From assembly GCF_947623445.1 (NCBI RefSeq), contig NC_135245.1:1991501-2055500 (forward strand): DNA of 64,000 bases, in the 5' to 3' direction. The notes beneath the pieces were generated by a model, which worked only from the letters and a program-made list of their open reading frames with translations, had not been told where the DNA came from and searched no databases. A program made the position numbers and the translations under genes. Source of the DNA: Clavelina lepadiformis (Eukaryota > Chordata > Ascidiacea > Aplousobranchia > Clavelinidae). Positions 1-10,727 of the stretch are shown here, piece after piece (the stretch's first letter is position 1; each line of letters begins with the position of its first letter).

Positions 1-414
1 ACTATATACATAAAATATTAAAATCAGTCCTTTTGCCACATATTTAGTTGACAAAGTCATTTAACGAGGTATGTTGCCTTTAAAGTGATCAAATTTCGGT
101 ATGACTGTAACCTGCCATGCAGAAGTCGAGATAGAAGTTGGTCAACTTCAATTAACTTAATTCTTTCAAATAAATTGTAGCACACACAACGCAATTGCAA
201 GTGGGTATGACTATGGCTATGTTTTTTCATTTGTGATCTCATGTACAACGAATTGGAGATAACCTCCGTGACGTGGTATGAATTATCATTTTTAGCCTAA
301 AACCGTAAAGGCCTATACCGTACACATAAAATATAAGAATAAGTGAAGCCATATAACAACAGAGCTCAAAAGAAATTCTCTCTGTTATAACACGAACTCG
401 TAAACCATGTAATC
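1..414. other. 3' flank of G1
   Basis: Non-coding sequence downstream of the G1 stop codon. It matches the 3' flanks of the other GT31 copies but lacks the 451-bp hAT element: the region around 295-335 is an unoccupied, slightly altered version of that insertion site. No gene is seen. Confidence 0.6.
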
Positions 415-1904
415 TTAAAGTTTAAAACAGATGCTCTTGTTTTCAAATTTCTTCTTTCTTTCTGACCACATTGTCTTGAATTTGTTTTCAAAAAAACCGT
501 CCAAGTGTTGGCAGGTTTCACTTATTCCTGGCACCACCATTTCATCGGGCATTCCAATTTTCTGTCGAAGTATTCCAGTTATGAAAACGTCGTCTGTATT
601 TATGCGCTTTGAAGTCAACGACGCTTCCCACAATTGTCTGATGACGCGAACGCTGGTTGTGTAGAATCCACCGAGGCAAAACTTGGGCCAGTTTGGCTCA
701 CTATAATCTTGTAGAGAAATAAAATTTTTGTGTTGTTTGTCCCGTATAGGATGGGATGATTCTCTTGTTTCGTAAGTGCAAATGATTGGAAATTCTGGCC
801 ACTTTTCCTCAGAAATTTTTGCAATGTTTTTATCAACGGCCTCCATTAATTTTACGAGATCAATCATCATATCATCATCACCGCTGGAGTAGAAATATTG
901 ATGAGGAAGCTTGTCTGAGGTCCACCGCATCCCCGATAACGTCTTGAAACCGACATCTCTGAAATCATTGAAGCATTGTTTATCAAATAGAAATCCATGA
1001 TTTAGAAGATGCCAGGTAGAATATATGTGAGTGAAAAATAACACAAATTTCACTCACTGGTATGCGTCCGAAACGTCGACTTGCAATATATCTCCGTATC
1101 TGTCATATTCCTCGTCCAATAAAGCTTGAGTCGTTGCCTTTGCTTGACCAATCACAAAAACAATTTGGAAAGTGGCGCCATCGAGATGGCCTATAGAACC
1201 CCAGGTTTTACGAATCCATTCGCGACGTCTCCCGTAAGATGCAGCCGACTTGATGAAAATAATCATACTCCAAGATATGTTTTTTCCTGCGAGAATATAC
1301 CAAGGTCAGTTTCAACGTCGTTTGATTTAAATATGTGTAATTCAGAATGTTGAAACTGCTTTTTAATTGCAGTATACTTGTCTTTGAGTAATTTATTCAT
1401 ATTAACGTACCAAGTAAACAGCTGCTTTTGTCGTTATTGGAATAAAACATTGGTTCTTTTAAAAACTTGTTCGACTTTGCGGAACTTGAAATTGTGCTAT
1501 AAAGCGATTTATTGGAAGCGTAGGTTTTGTTCAAGGTTGTGACGTTTCTTGATTGCAACGTCATTTCCTTCTGCGTCGCTGCGTTGTTAACGGCTTCGAG
1601 ATTATTTGACCTTTTACAACTTTGGCTGCAAATCAAAAACCATGGCTTATTGTTAAACGCAGCATGTGTAAGAAATATTTTTTACTTTTACACAAGATAT
1701 TGAGTTAAGACAAGTCGATTCATTCGATTGAAACTTAGGTTTCTGTCTTTTGTTTTGAAATTCGAAAATGTTTCCGATATATACTTACTGTTGAAGCTTT
1801 ACATAGCTGGCTTGCATGGTAAGCAGTAACAGAACCCAAATGACAAGCCCAAACAGAACAGCAAAATACTTAAAATTTTTGTTGTGACCGTCAAGAAATA
1901 GCAT
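415..1904 (-). CDS. GT31 beta-1,3-glycosyltransferase G1, 4 exons, 367 aa
   Basis: Exons on the minus strand: 1789-1904, 1411-1625, 1058-1286, 415-958; all introns are GT-AG and phases join exactly to 1104 nt. Exon 1 gives a type II anchor: MLFLDGHNKNF, then a hydrophobic stretch from about residue 12 to 34. Residues 39-110 form a Ser/Asn-rich stem with N-glycosylation sequons (NVT, NKT, NKS). The GT31 domain follows: SMIIFIKSA, RREWIRKTWG (about 130-139), GQ..TT..LLDEEYDRYGDIL, the metal-binding DDD at 214-216, GGFYTTS at 283-289 and TDDVF at 308-312. The family transfers Gal or GlcNAc in beta-1,3 linkage to glycans in the Golgi; donor and acceptor cannot be told from sequence. Retaining the 99-bp intron 3 would stop translation at once after DAYQ. 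Intact and probably functional. Confidence 0.92.
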
Positions 1905-2215
1905 TTCTTTTCAAATTACAAGCTGAAGATATAGGAGTAAGATATATGGAAAAAGTAAAAATAAAATTTATTCGTGATATATTATGAATCGGAGTCGTAA
2001 CTCTTTTCAGAGATGTTCGGTTCGAGTTCGGGTTGGGGCTTAAGTGTGAAACAAAACTGGTTCCAGATTTAGGCAAAAATTCATATTCACACTCTGCCAC
2101 ATTTTCGTCGTAAATTCACTTACACGAATGTGTATGCACTCAGCAGAGCGATTTAAACCTTTGCATAACGCAACAAGTAATGATGATAGTCAGAGAATGG
2201 CATCAAAATATAACC
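1905..2215 (-). promoter_or_regulatory. Candidate 5' leader and core promoter of G1
   Basis: Upstream of the ATG, minus strand, a pyrimidine-rich acceptor ends in TATCTTCAG at 1923-1931, leaving an 18-nt leader (1905-1922). A good donor (CGT|GTAAGT) lies at 2118-2126, so a leader intron 1923-2123 is plausible; alternatively the acceptor receives a trans-spliced leader. GGTTATATTTT (2205-2215) is a TATA-like sequence. The TATA-like sequence recurs at 7143, 26405, 31343, 39221, 44145 and 52011. All of this is inference from sequence. Confidence 0.3.
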
Positions 2216-2256
2216 GAAGAAAAGGGGCAAACGCCCATCACTAAGTTGACTCTTTA

Positions 2257-2759
2257 ATAGGCCTACCATATTTTCATCGCCAAAAAAGAGGACCATTTCG
2301 CCAGCAAGTACAATGCAAATAAAGTTTTACGTTTAAAGAATTTATCACATGTTTTTGGATAATTATACGCATATGCCCAAGTAATGTATTCGGCTTCAGA
2401 ATCATTTCGTCCTTTTCTGAAACAAGGATAGGCCTACTTCTGCCGCAGTTCATCAGAAAACACAGTGTTCCTCTTTGGCATTATTGCTTAGCTTTATTTA
2501 GATTTTATGTTTGTCTAAATTAAAACAATTATAAGAAAAATGATTAGACCTCGTGCTGTCGCTGAAAAGTCATTTGACTTGACTTAGGCCTCATGCCGAA
2601 AAGTCACATAAATATATAATTCTGTTGAAAATTTAAGCAAGAAAACGCAAAATGCAAAAAAGGAGGACATTTGGGCATTTTTCAGTGTCCTCGGAGGACA
2701 ATTCATTTTTCTTTAGAAAAGAGAACAAATCCTCCTAAAAGAGGATATATGGTAGCCCT
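2257..2759. mobile_element. Non-autonomous hAT-like element, family MITE-3 (503 bp)
   Basis: Bounded by an 8-bp target duplication ACTCTTTA (2249-2256 and 2760-2767). Ends are imperfect inverted repeats, AGGCCTACCATAT at the left and ATATGGTAGCCCT at the right. The unoccupied site is seen in the G4 repeat near 15,165 (GAATCTTTAAGAG). No transposase. It sits just upstream of the candidate G1 promoter. Confidence 0.8.
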
Positions 2760-4328
2760 ACTCTTTAAGAGCTTCTTCACATAACCTATCATTGAAAATG
2801 TTAAACATTCGTCTGCTGATACGGATACAGCAAGGCGACATTAACCGTTGAAAGCGCTCTTCAGTGTATATAAGTCCTAAAATATACATTTTTATCAGCA
2901 GCAGCCAAGACTAAATTTGGTCGTTTCGGCTTAATGAGGGTGAGATCTGAAATATTTTTTTCACTTATCTTGCAATGGTTTTACATCTTTTCCTTTTCTT
3001 TAAATGCAGGGAATAATCTTTTAGTTTATTTAGATCTTTACAGTACTGTGATGATTTTAGCGCCACCGCACGTTGATTTTGTCCAACCTTTGGGCTAACC
3101 GCGTTAAGTATTTCTTAATTAGACATTGTGTTTATTACTGTGCGCTTGGTATGCAATTTTTGCTTATTTATGTCTGCTTGGAAAGCAACCTCGTCATTTG
3201 TTCGAAGTTGGGACCCTCAAGCGCCACAGCACTTCATCTCATTTTCACTTAACTAACACTGCGTGCCAGCTGTGTAGGTCTTTTGTGGTTGGAGCATGAG
3301 TCATGGTTTTCTTTTCCACTGCAACAAAGCAGATGAAAACTTATCAAAAGTTACTCCCCAAACCTGGATGCTTGTTCGTAATATATTCAGCTAACTTTAC
3401 AGACAAGCGACTTTCTGACTCCTGTTTTTCATAACGACACGCCAACGTCTTCAGTTTCGCGTTTCCCCGCTTTAAACGGACAATCATGAAGTTGTAAACT
3501 GCCTCCTCGACATTAACCCATCTTACAAGTCAAGTTATAAATAAAATCAATTTAATCGGACGTCTTGAATAAATTAAAACGCTTTACGCATACAGCGTAT
3601 TCCGATCCTAGTCACAATAGCACATACAGCATGGGAGGATCCTAGTCACAACCTTGAAAATAACCAACGGTTAGTTCAAGCGAGCAGTTTGAAATGGTCC
3701 GCTTGATTAATGATTAAATTTATAGAAGCAAGAAACGATTCTTGCTTTGAGTACAGGGATGGCTCAAAATACAGGATGACAACGAATAAATTATGAAAAT
3801 GAATAAACAATGGACGGAAAACTGGATGAAGGGTTAACAACGGATAACAAAGGATGAAACAACACACTGAAATACGCGACTAAATCACAAACGCTATATA
3901 CGCGATAGATTGCACACAACTCGGCATAGTGTAGTGTTATGTTGTCAAGTTTAAAACTTAAAAACTAACAACTCATACCGTGCAGTAAATGTCTAAATGG
4001 TGAATGTACCAATTAATAAAGTATATACATAAAAGTATTAAAATCAGACATTTTGTCACATACCGGTATTTAGTTGACAAAGTCATTTAGCGAGGCAAAC
4101 CTGGTGATCAAATTTCGGTATGACTGTAACCTGCCATGCAGAAGTCGAGATTAAAGTTGGTCAACTGTGAATAACTTAATTCTTTAAAATAAATTGTAGC
4201 ACACACAACGCAAGTGCAAGTGGGTATGGCTATGGCTATGTTTTTTCATTTGTGATTTCTTGTACAACGAATTGGAGATAACCTCCGTGACGTGTATGAC
4301 TTATCCTTTTTAGCCTTAAACCCTAAAC

Positions 4329-4779
4329 CAAGGGGTGTCCAACCCGTGGCCCGCGCGGTATTTTTCGATATGACTTATAGGCTATTACCAACTACTTGGC
4401 CTACGTAATTTATGGCGAACTTACATTCCGAGAAATTGGCATTTATTGTTTGTTTACTAATTTCTGACAGCCATGTGAAAAACTCGCTTCGCATTGCTAC
4501 ATCCTCCATCTCACCGAATATTGCCAAACTTGTTTGAGAAAAACAGTGCCAAACTTTACATTGAAATGTCGACGTGCAGTAACAACTTTGTTGAATTTAC
4601 TATATCTTGGTATGTTTATTGTTCTTATAATTGCAAAAGAGGATAATTCATATTTCTAAGATTAGAATTTTGGTGTGAGGGTTTTAATTAGAAATTATTA
4701 GCAGTAAACATTCAAGTGGCCCGCGCAATCATTCGTAAATCGCATGTGGCCCTTTGGCCAAAAAGGTTGGACACTTCTG
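4329..4779. mobile_element. Non-autonomous hAT element, family MITE-1 (451 bp)
   Basis: Target duplication CCCTAAAC at 4321-4328 and 4780-4787. Terminal inverted repeats are CAAGGGGTGTCCAACC on the left and GGTTGGACACTTCTG on the right, the classic hAT pattern. The interior has no open frame. The empty site AAGCCCTAAACCGTACA survives downstream of K1 near 13,124-13,140. Confidence 0.9.
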
Positions 4780-4853
4780 CCCTAAACCGTACACATAAAA
4801 TATAAGAATAAGTGAAGCCATATAACAACAGAGCTCAAAAGAAATTGTGTCTG

Positions 4854-6848
4854 TTATAACACGAACTCGTAGATCATGTAATCTTGAGGTTTAAAAAAAA
4901 TGCTCTTGTTTTCAAATTTCTTCTTTCTTTCTGACCATATTGTCTTGAATCTGTTTTCAATAAACCCGCCCAAATGTTGGCAGGTTTCACTTATTCCTGG
5001 CACCACCATTTCATCGGGCATTCCAATTTTCTGTCGAAGTATTCCAGTTATGAAAACGTCGTCTGTATTTATGCGCTTTGAAGTCAACGACGCTTCCCAC
5101 AATTGTCTAATGACGCGAACGCTGGTTGTGTAGAATCCACCGAGGCAATACTTGGGCCAAAATGGCCAACGGTAATCTTTTTCTGAGATATAATTTTTTG
5201 ATATCTTCCCGCGAATAGGCTTGCTTATAACCCAGCTTGTTTCGTAAGTGCAAATGATTGGGAATTCTGGCCACTTTTCCTCAGAAATTTTTGCAATGTT
5301 TTCATCAACGGCCTCTTTTAATTTTACGAGATCAATCATCATATCATCATCACCACTGGAGTAGAAATCTTTGAGGGGAAGCTTATCTGAGGTCCACTGC
5401 ATCCCCGATAACGTCTTGAAACCGACATCTCTGTAATCGTGAAAATGGATTTTGACAAATACGTCTAATGGAGGAGATGAAATTAAAAGGAACACTGAAC
5501 TGAAAAAACTGGTTTCCGTTTTCCCCAAAACCCAACTTTTTAATATGAGTTCATTCCGGATTAACTACTTATGGGTGTAGGTGAGTAGTATACCATACAT
5601 CAGGGGCGGGCAACATACGGCCCGCGGGAACGTATCCGGCCCGCGACGGGATTTTGAGCTCCCCGCAGACAGTTTCCGGTCTTACATGATAAAACAGACA
5701 TGGAGAGATAGCTGAACATTTTTTAGGAAAGGTCAACAAATTTCAAGTTTCTACAGTAAACAATGCAACTGTACGCCACGTTTTGCTGTGACTGTGTGCA
5801 AGAGAAGCCACACCTAGGGAAAATAGGGTTAAAGTTTACATTAAATACGATTTATTCCTTGCATAGGTGTTTAAATACACGATTACTGTTTCGATTCCGG
5901 GATCCGGCCCGCCAAGTACTTCATTTTCTCATATCAGGCCCGCCGACCGAAGAAGTTGCCCGCCCCTGCCATACATCTAAGCACATATTTCACTCACTGG
6001 TATGCGTCCGAAGCGTTGACTTGTAATATGTCTCCAAACCTGTTATATTCCTCGTCCAATAGAACTTGAGTCCTTGCATCCGCTTGACCAATCACAAAAA
6101 CAGTTTGGAAAGTGGCGCCATCGAGATAGCCAATAGAACCCCAGGTGTTACGAATCCATTCGCGACGTCTCCCGTAAGATGCAGCCGACTTGATGAAAAT
6201 AATCATGCTCCAGGATATGTTTTTTCCTGCGAAAATATACCAAGGCCAGTTTCACAATTTCAACCTCATTTGATTTATAAGTGTAATTCAGAATGTTGTA
6301 ACTTGTTTAATTGCAGTAAACTTTTTTTTGAAAGTGTTAGTCATATTAACGTACCAAGTAAACAGCTGCTTTTGTCGTTATTGGAATAAAAATTTGGTTC
6401 TTTTAAAAACTTGTTCGACTTTGCGGAACTAGAAATTGTGCTATAAAGCGATTTATTGGAAGCGTAGGTTTTGTTCAAGGTTGTGACGTTTCTTGATTGC
6501 AACGTCATTTCCTTCTGCGTCGCTGTGTTGTTAACGGTTTCGAGATTATTTGACCTTTTACAACTTTGGCTGCAAATCAAAAGCCATGGCTTATTGTTAA
6601 ACGCAGCATGTCTAAGAAATATTTTTTACTTTAACACAAGGTATTGAGTTAAGACAAGTCGATTCATTCGATTGAAACTTAGGTTTCTGTCTTTTGTTTT
6701 GAAATTCGAAAAAGTTTCCGATATATACTTACTGTTGAAGCTTTACATAGCTGGCTTGCATTGTAAGCAGTAGGATATTCCAAGTCACAAGCCCCAACAC
6801 AACAGCAAAATATTTAAAAATTTTGTTGCGACCGACAAGAAATAGCAT
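4854..6848 (-). CDS. GT31 glycosyltransferase G2, 4 exons, 378 aa
   Basis: Exons: 6733-6848, 6355-6569, 5998-6226, 4854-5430 (1137 nt with stop). The anchor exon begins MLFLVGRNKIFKYF. It keeps RREWIRNTWG, DDD, GGFYTTS and TDDVF. Its variable block is the ETSWVISKPIRGK version rather than the ETRESSHPIRDK version of G1. The usual TAA after FKL/FKP is changed to CAA, so the protein runs on for about 11 extra residues (QDYMIYEFVL). Intron 3 is 567 bp because a 368-bp hAT element is inserted in it; the other introns have ordinary length. Confidence 0.9.
5601..5968. mobile_element. Non-autonomous hAT element, family MITE-2 (368 bp), in G2 intron 3
   Basis: Perfect 14-bp inverted ends CAGGGGCGGGCAAC / GTTGCCCGCCCCTG, flanked by target duplication CCATACAT (5593-5600, 5969-5976). 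The related G4 intron keeps an empty site (ACCATTTATCTAAGC near 13,943). No transposase reading frame. Confidence 0.92.
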
Positions 6849-7194
6849 TTCTTTTCAAATTACAAACTGAAGATATAGGAGTAAGATATATGGATAAAGC
6901 AAAAATAAAATTATTTATGATATATTATGAATCGGAGTTGTAACTCTTTTCAGAGCTGTTCGGGTTCGGGTTCGGGCTTAAGTGTGAAACAAAACTGGTT
7001 CCAGATTTAGGCAAAAATTCATATTCACACTCTGCCACATTTTCGTCGTAAATTCACTTACACGAATGTGTATGCACTCAGCAGAGCGATTTAAACCTTT
7101 GCATAACGCAACAAGTAATGATGATAGTCAGAGAATGGCATCAAAATATAACCGAAGAAAAGGGGCAAACGCCCATCACTAAGTTGACTCTTTA

Positions 7195-7697
7195 ATAGGC
7201 CTACCATATTTTCATCGCCAAAAAAGAGGACCATTTCGCCAGCAAGTACAATGCAAATAAAGTTTTACGTTTAAAGAATTTATCACATGTTTTTGGATAA
7301 TTATACGCATATGCCCAAGTAATGTATTCGGCTTCAGAATCATTACGTCCTTTTCTGAAACAAGGATAGGCCTACTTCTGCCGCAGTTCATCAGAAAACA
7401 CAGTGTTCCTCTTTGGCATTGTTGCTTAGCTTTATTTAGATTTTATGTTTGTCTAAATTAAAACAATGATAAGAAAAATGATTAGACCTCGTGCTGTCGC
7501 TGAAAATTCATTTGACTTGACTTAGGCCTCATGCCGAAAAGTCACATAAACATATAATTCTGTTGAAAATTTAAGCAAGAAAACGCAAAATGCAAAAAAG
7601 GAGGACATTTGGGCATTTTTCAGTGTCCTCAGAGGACAATTCATTTTTCTTTAGAAATGAGAACAAATCCTCCTAAAAGAGGATATATGGTAGCCCT
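7195..7697. mobile_element. MITE-3 copy upstream of G2
   Basis: Same ends, same length and same ACTCTTTA duplication as the copy at 2257. It is therefore a duplicated insertion and not an independent one. Confidence 0.8.
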
Positions 7698-9267
7698 ACT
7701 CTTTAAGAGCTTCTTCACATAACCTATCATTGAAAATGTTAAACATTCTTCTGCTGATACAGATACAGCAAGGCGACCTTAACCGTTGAAAACGCTCTCC
7801 AGTGTATATAAGTCCTAAAATATACATTTTTATCAGCAGCAGCCTAGACTAAATTTGGTTGTTTCGGCTTAATGAGGGTGAGATCTGAAATATTTTATTC
7901 ACTTATCTTGCAATGGTTTTACATCTTTTCCTTTTCTTTAAATGCAGGGAATAATCTTTTAGTTTATTTAGATCTTTACAGTACTGTGATGATTTTAGCG
8001 CCACCGCGCGTTGATTTTGTCCAACCTTTGGGCTAACCGCGTTAAGTATTTCTTAATTAGACATTGTGTTTATTACTGTGCGCTTGGTATGCACTTTTTG
8101 CTTATTTATGTCTGCTTGGAAAGCAACCTCGTCATTTGTTCGGAGTTGGGACCCTCAAGCGCCACAGCGCTTCATCTCATTTTCACTTAACTAACACTGC
8201 GTGCCAGCTGTAGGTCTTTTGTGGTTGGAGCCTGAGTCATGGTTTTCTTTTCCACTGCAACAAAGCAGATGCAAACTTATCAAAAGTTACTCCCCAAACT
8301 TGGATACTTGTTCGTAAAATTTTCAGCTAACTTTACAGACAAGCGACTTTCTGACTCCTGTTTTTCATAAAGTCATGCCAACGTCTTCAGTTTCGCGTTT
8401 CCCCGCTTCAAACGGACAATCATGAAGTTGTAAACTGCCTCCTCGACATTAACCCATCTTACAAGTCAAGTTATAAATAAAAACAATTTAATCGGACGTC
8501 TTGAATAAATAAAAACGCTTTACGCATACAGCGTATTCCGATCCTAGTCACAATAGCGCATACAGCATGGGAGGATCCTAGTCACAACCTTGAAAATAAC
8601 CAACGGTTAGTTCAAGCGCGCAGTTTGAAATGGCTCGCTTGATTAATGATTAAATTTATAGAAGCAAGAAACGATTCTTGCTTAATTGAGTACAGGGATG
8701 GCTCGAAATACAGGATGACAACGAATAAATTATGAAAATGAATAAACAATTGACGGAAAACTGGATGAAGGGTTAACAACGGATAACAAAGGATGAAACA
8801 ACACACTGAAATACGCGACTAAATCACAAACACTATATATGCGATAGATTGCACACAACTCGGCATAGTGTAGTGTTATGTATTCAAGTTTAAAACTTAA
8901 AAACTAACAATTCATACTGTGCAGTAAATGTCTAAATGGTGAATGTACCAATTATTAAAATATACACATAAAAGTATTAAAATCAGACATTTTGTCACAT
9001 ACCGGTATTTAGTTGACAAAGTCATTTAGCGAGGCAAACCTGGTGATCAATTTTCGGTATGACTGTAACCTGCCATGCAGAAGTCGAGATTAAAGTTGGT
9101 CAACCTTGATTAATTTAATTCTTTCAAATAAATTGTAGCACACACAACGCAAGTGCAAGTGCATATGGCTATGGTTATGTTCTTTCATTTGTGATTTCTT
9201 GTACAACGAATTGGAAATAACCTCCGTGACGTGTATGACTTATCCTTTTTAGCCTTAAACCCTAAAC

Positions 9268-9718
9268 CAAGAGGTGTCCAACCCTTGGCCCGCGCGGTAT
9301 TTTTCGATATGACTTATAGGCTATTACCAACTACTTGGCCTACGTAATTTATGGCGAACTTACATTCCGAGAAATTGGCATTTATTATTTCTTTACTAAT
9401 TTCTGACAGCCATGTGAAAAACTCGCTTCGCATTGCTACATCCTCCATCTCACCGAATATTGCCAAACTTGTTTGAGAAAAACAGTGCCAAACTTTACAG
9501 TGAAATGTCGACGTGCAGTAACAACTTTGTTGAATTTACTATATCTTGGTATGTTTATTGTTCTTATAATTGCAAAAGAGGATAATTCATATTTCTAAGA
9601 TTAGAATTTTGGTGTGAGGGTTTTAATTAGAAATTATTAGCAGTAAACATTCAAGTGGCCCGCGCAATCATTCGTAAATCGCATGTGGCCCTTTGGCCAA
9701 AAAGGTTGGACACTTCTG
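9268..9718. mobile_element. MITE-1 copy in the 3' flank of G3
   Basis: 451 bp with CCCTAAAC at 9260-9267 and 9719-9726; the left end reads CAAGAGGTGTCCAACC. Same site as the copy at 4329. Confidence 0.88.
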
Positions 9719-9822
9719 CCCTAAACCGTACACATAAAATATATGAATAAGTGAAGCTATATAACAACAGAGCTCAAAAGAAATTCTCTTTGTTATAACA
9801 CGAACTCGTAGACCATGTAATC

Positions 9823-10684
9823 TTAAAGTTTAAAACAGATGCTCTTGTTTTCAAATTTCTTCTTTCTTTCTGACCACATTGTCTTGAATTTGTTTTCAAA
9901 AAACCCGCCCAAGTGTTGGCAGGTTTCACTTATTCCTGGCACCACCATTTCATCGGGCATTCCAATTTTCTGTCGAAGTATTCCAGTTATAAAAACGTCG
10001 TCTGTATTTATGCGCTTTGAAGTCAACGACGCTTCCCACAATTGTGTGATGACGCGAACGCTGGTTGTGTAGAATCCACCGAGGCAAAACTTGGGCCAAA
10101 ATGGCCAACGGTAATCTTTTTCTGAGATATAATTTTTTGATAGCTTCCATCGAATAGGCTTGCTTTCAACCAAGGATGTTTCGAAAGTGCAAATGATTGG
10201 AAATTCTGGCCACTTTTCATCAGAAATTTTTGCAATGTTTTGATCAACGGCCTCCTTTACTTTAACGAGATCAATCATCATATCATCATCACCGCTGGAG
10301 TAGAAATATTGACGGGGAAGCTTGTCTGAGGTCCACTGCATCTCTGATAACGTCCGCAAACCGTCATCTCTGAAGTCGTTAATGCATTGTTTATTAAGTA
10401 GAAATCCATGATTTAGAAGTACAGTATACCACGTGGAATATGTGAATAAAAAATAACACATCTTTCACTCACAGGTATGCGTCTGAAGCGTCGACATGCC
10501 CTATGTCTCCGTATCTGCTATATTTCTCGTCCAATAGAGCTTGAGTAGTTGCCTTTGCTTGACCAATCACAAAAACAGTTTAAAATGTGGCGCCATCGAG
10601 ATAGCCAATAGAACCCCAGGTTTTACGAATCCATTCGCAACGTCTCCCGTAGGATGCAGCCGAATTAATGAAAATATTCATGCT
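9823..10684 (-). pseudogene. GT31 remnant G3, 5' half replaced by the K1 segment
   Basis: Exon 4 (9823-10369) is fully open with DDD and TDDVF and the SLVESKPIRWK version of the variable block. Exon 3 (10473-10684) has an in-frame TAA where ACT TTC CAA has become ACA TTT TAA. It also has RRCEW for RREW and ends abruptly at 10,684. Exons 1 and 2 and the promoter are missing, with K1-associated sequence in their place. It cannot make the normal enzyme. The identical state in G9 and G12 shows that the damage predates the amplification of the block. Confidence 0.88.
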
Positions 10685-10727
10685 GATTATGCTATTCTGA
10701 TCATGCTATTCTGATGAAGAGACGGAT
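10685..10727. repeat. Junction with a 14-bp tandem duplication
   Basis: At the point where GT31 exon 3 homology ends and the BTB-Kelch segment begins, ATGCTATTCTGATC is followed directly by ATGCTATTCTGAT (10689-10715). The same junction occurs at 34,885 and 47,681. It looks like an end-joining scar or a small local duplication. Confidence 0.6.

Larger units (their letters stand above)
1905..4853. other. Spacer between G1 and G2
   Basis: It holds the 5' flank of G1, one hAT element (2257-2759), unique-looking AT-rich spacer with no open frame of note, and the 3' flank of G2 with a second hAT element (4329-4779). The spacer is shared, with divergence, by every GT31 repeat in the window. Confidence 0.6.
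6849..9822. other. Spacer between G2 and G3
   Basis: It repeats the 1905-4853 spacer: 5' flank, hAT element at 7195-7697, AT-rich sequence without a supported gene, and 3' flank with hAT element at 9268-9718. Confidence 0.6.

Noticed and set aside
431-664. A 77-codon plus-strand frame (MLLFSNFFFLSD...) that recurs under almost every GT31 exon 4
   Set aside because: It is the complement of the conserved coding strand. It repeats only because exon 4 is conserved, and it has no promoter or family similarity of its own.
959-1053. Apparent N-terminal extension of exon 4 beginning MKFVLFFTHIYSTW, and MGKTETSFFSS in the G2 type
   Set aside because: This is intron 3 read in frame. The splice acceptor before AGATGTCGG and the exact phase match with exon 3 place the true N-terminus in exon 1.
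5763-6026. An 87-codon plus-strand frame across the G2 intron
   Set aside because: Most of it lies inside the MITE-2 element and runs into antisense exon 3; it is a chance frame.
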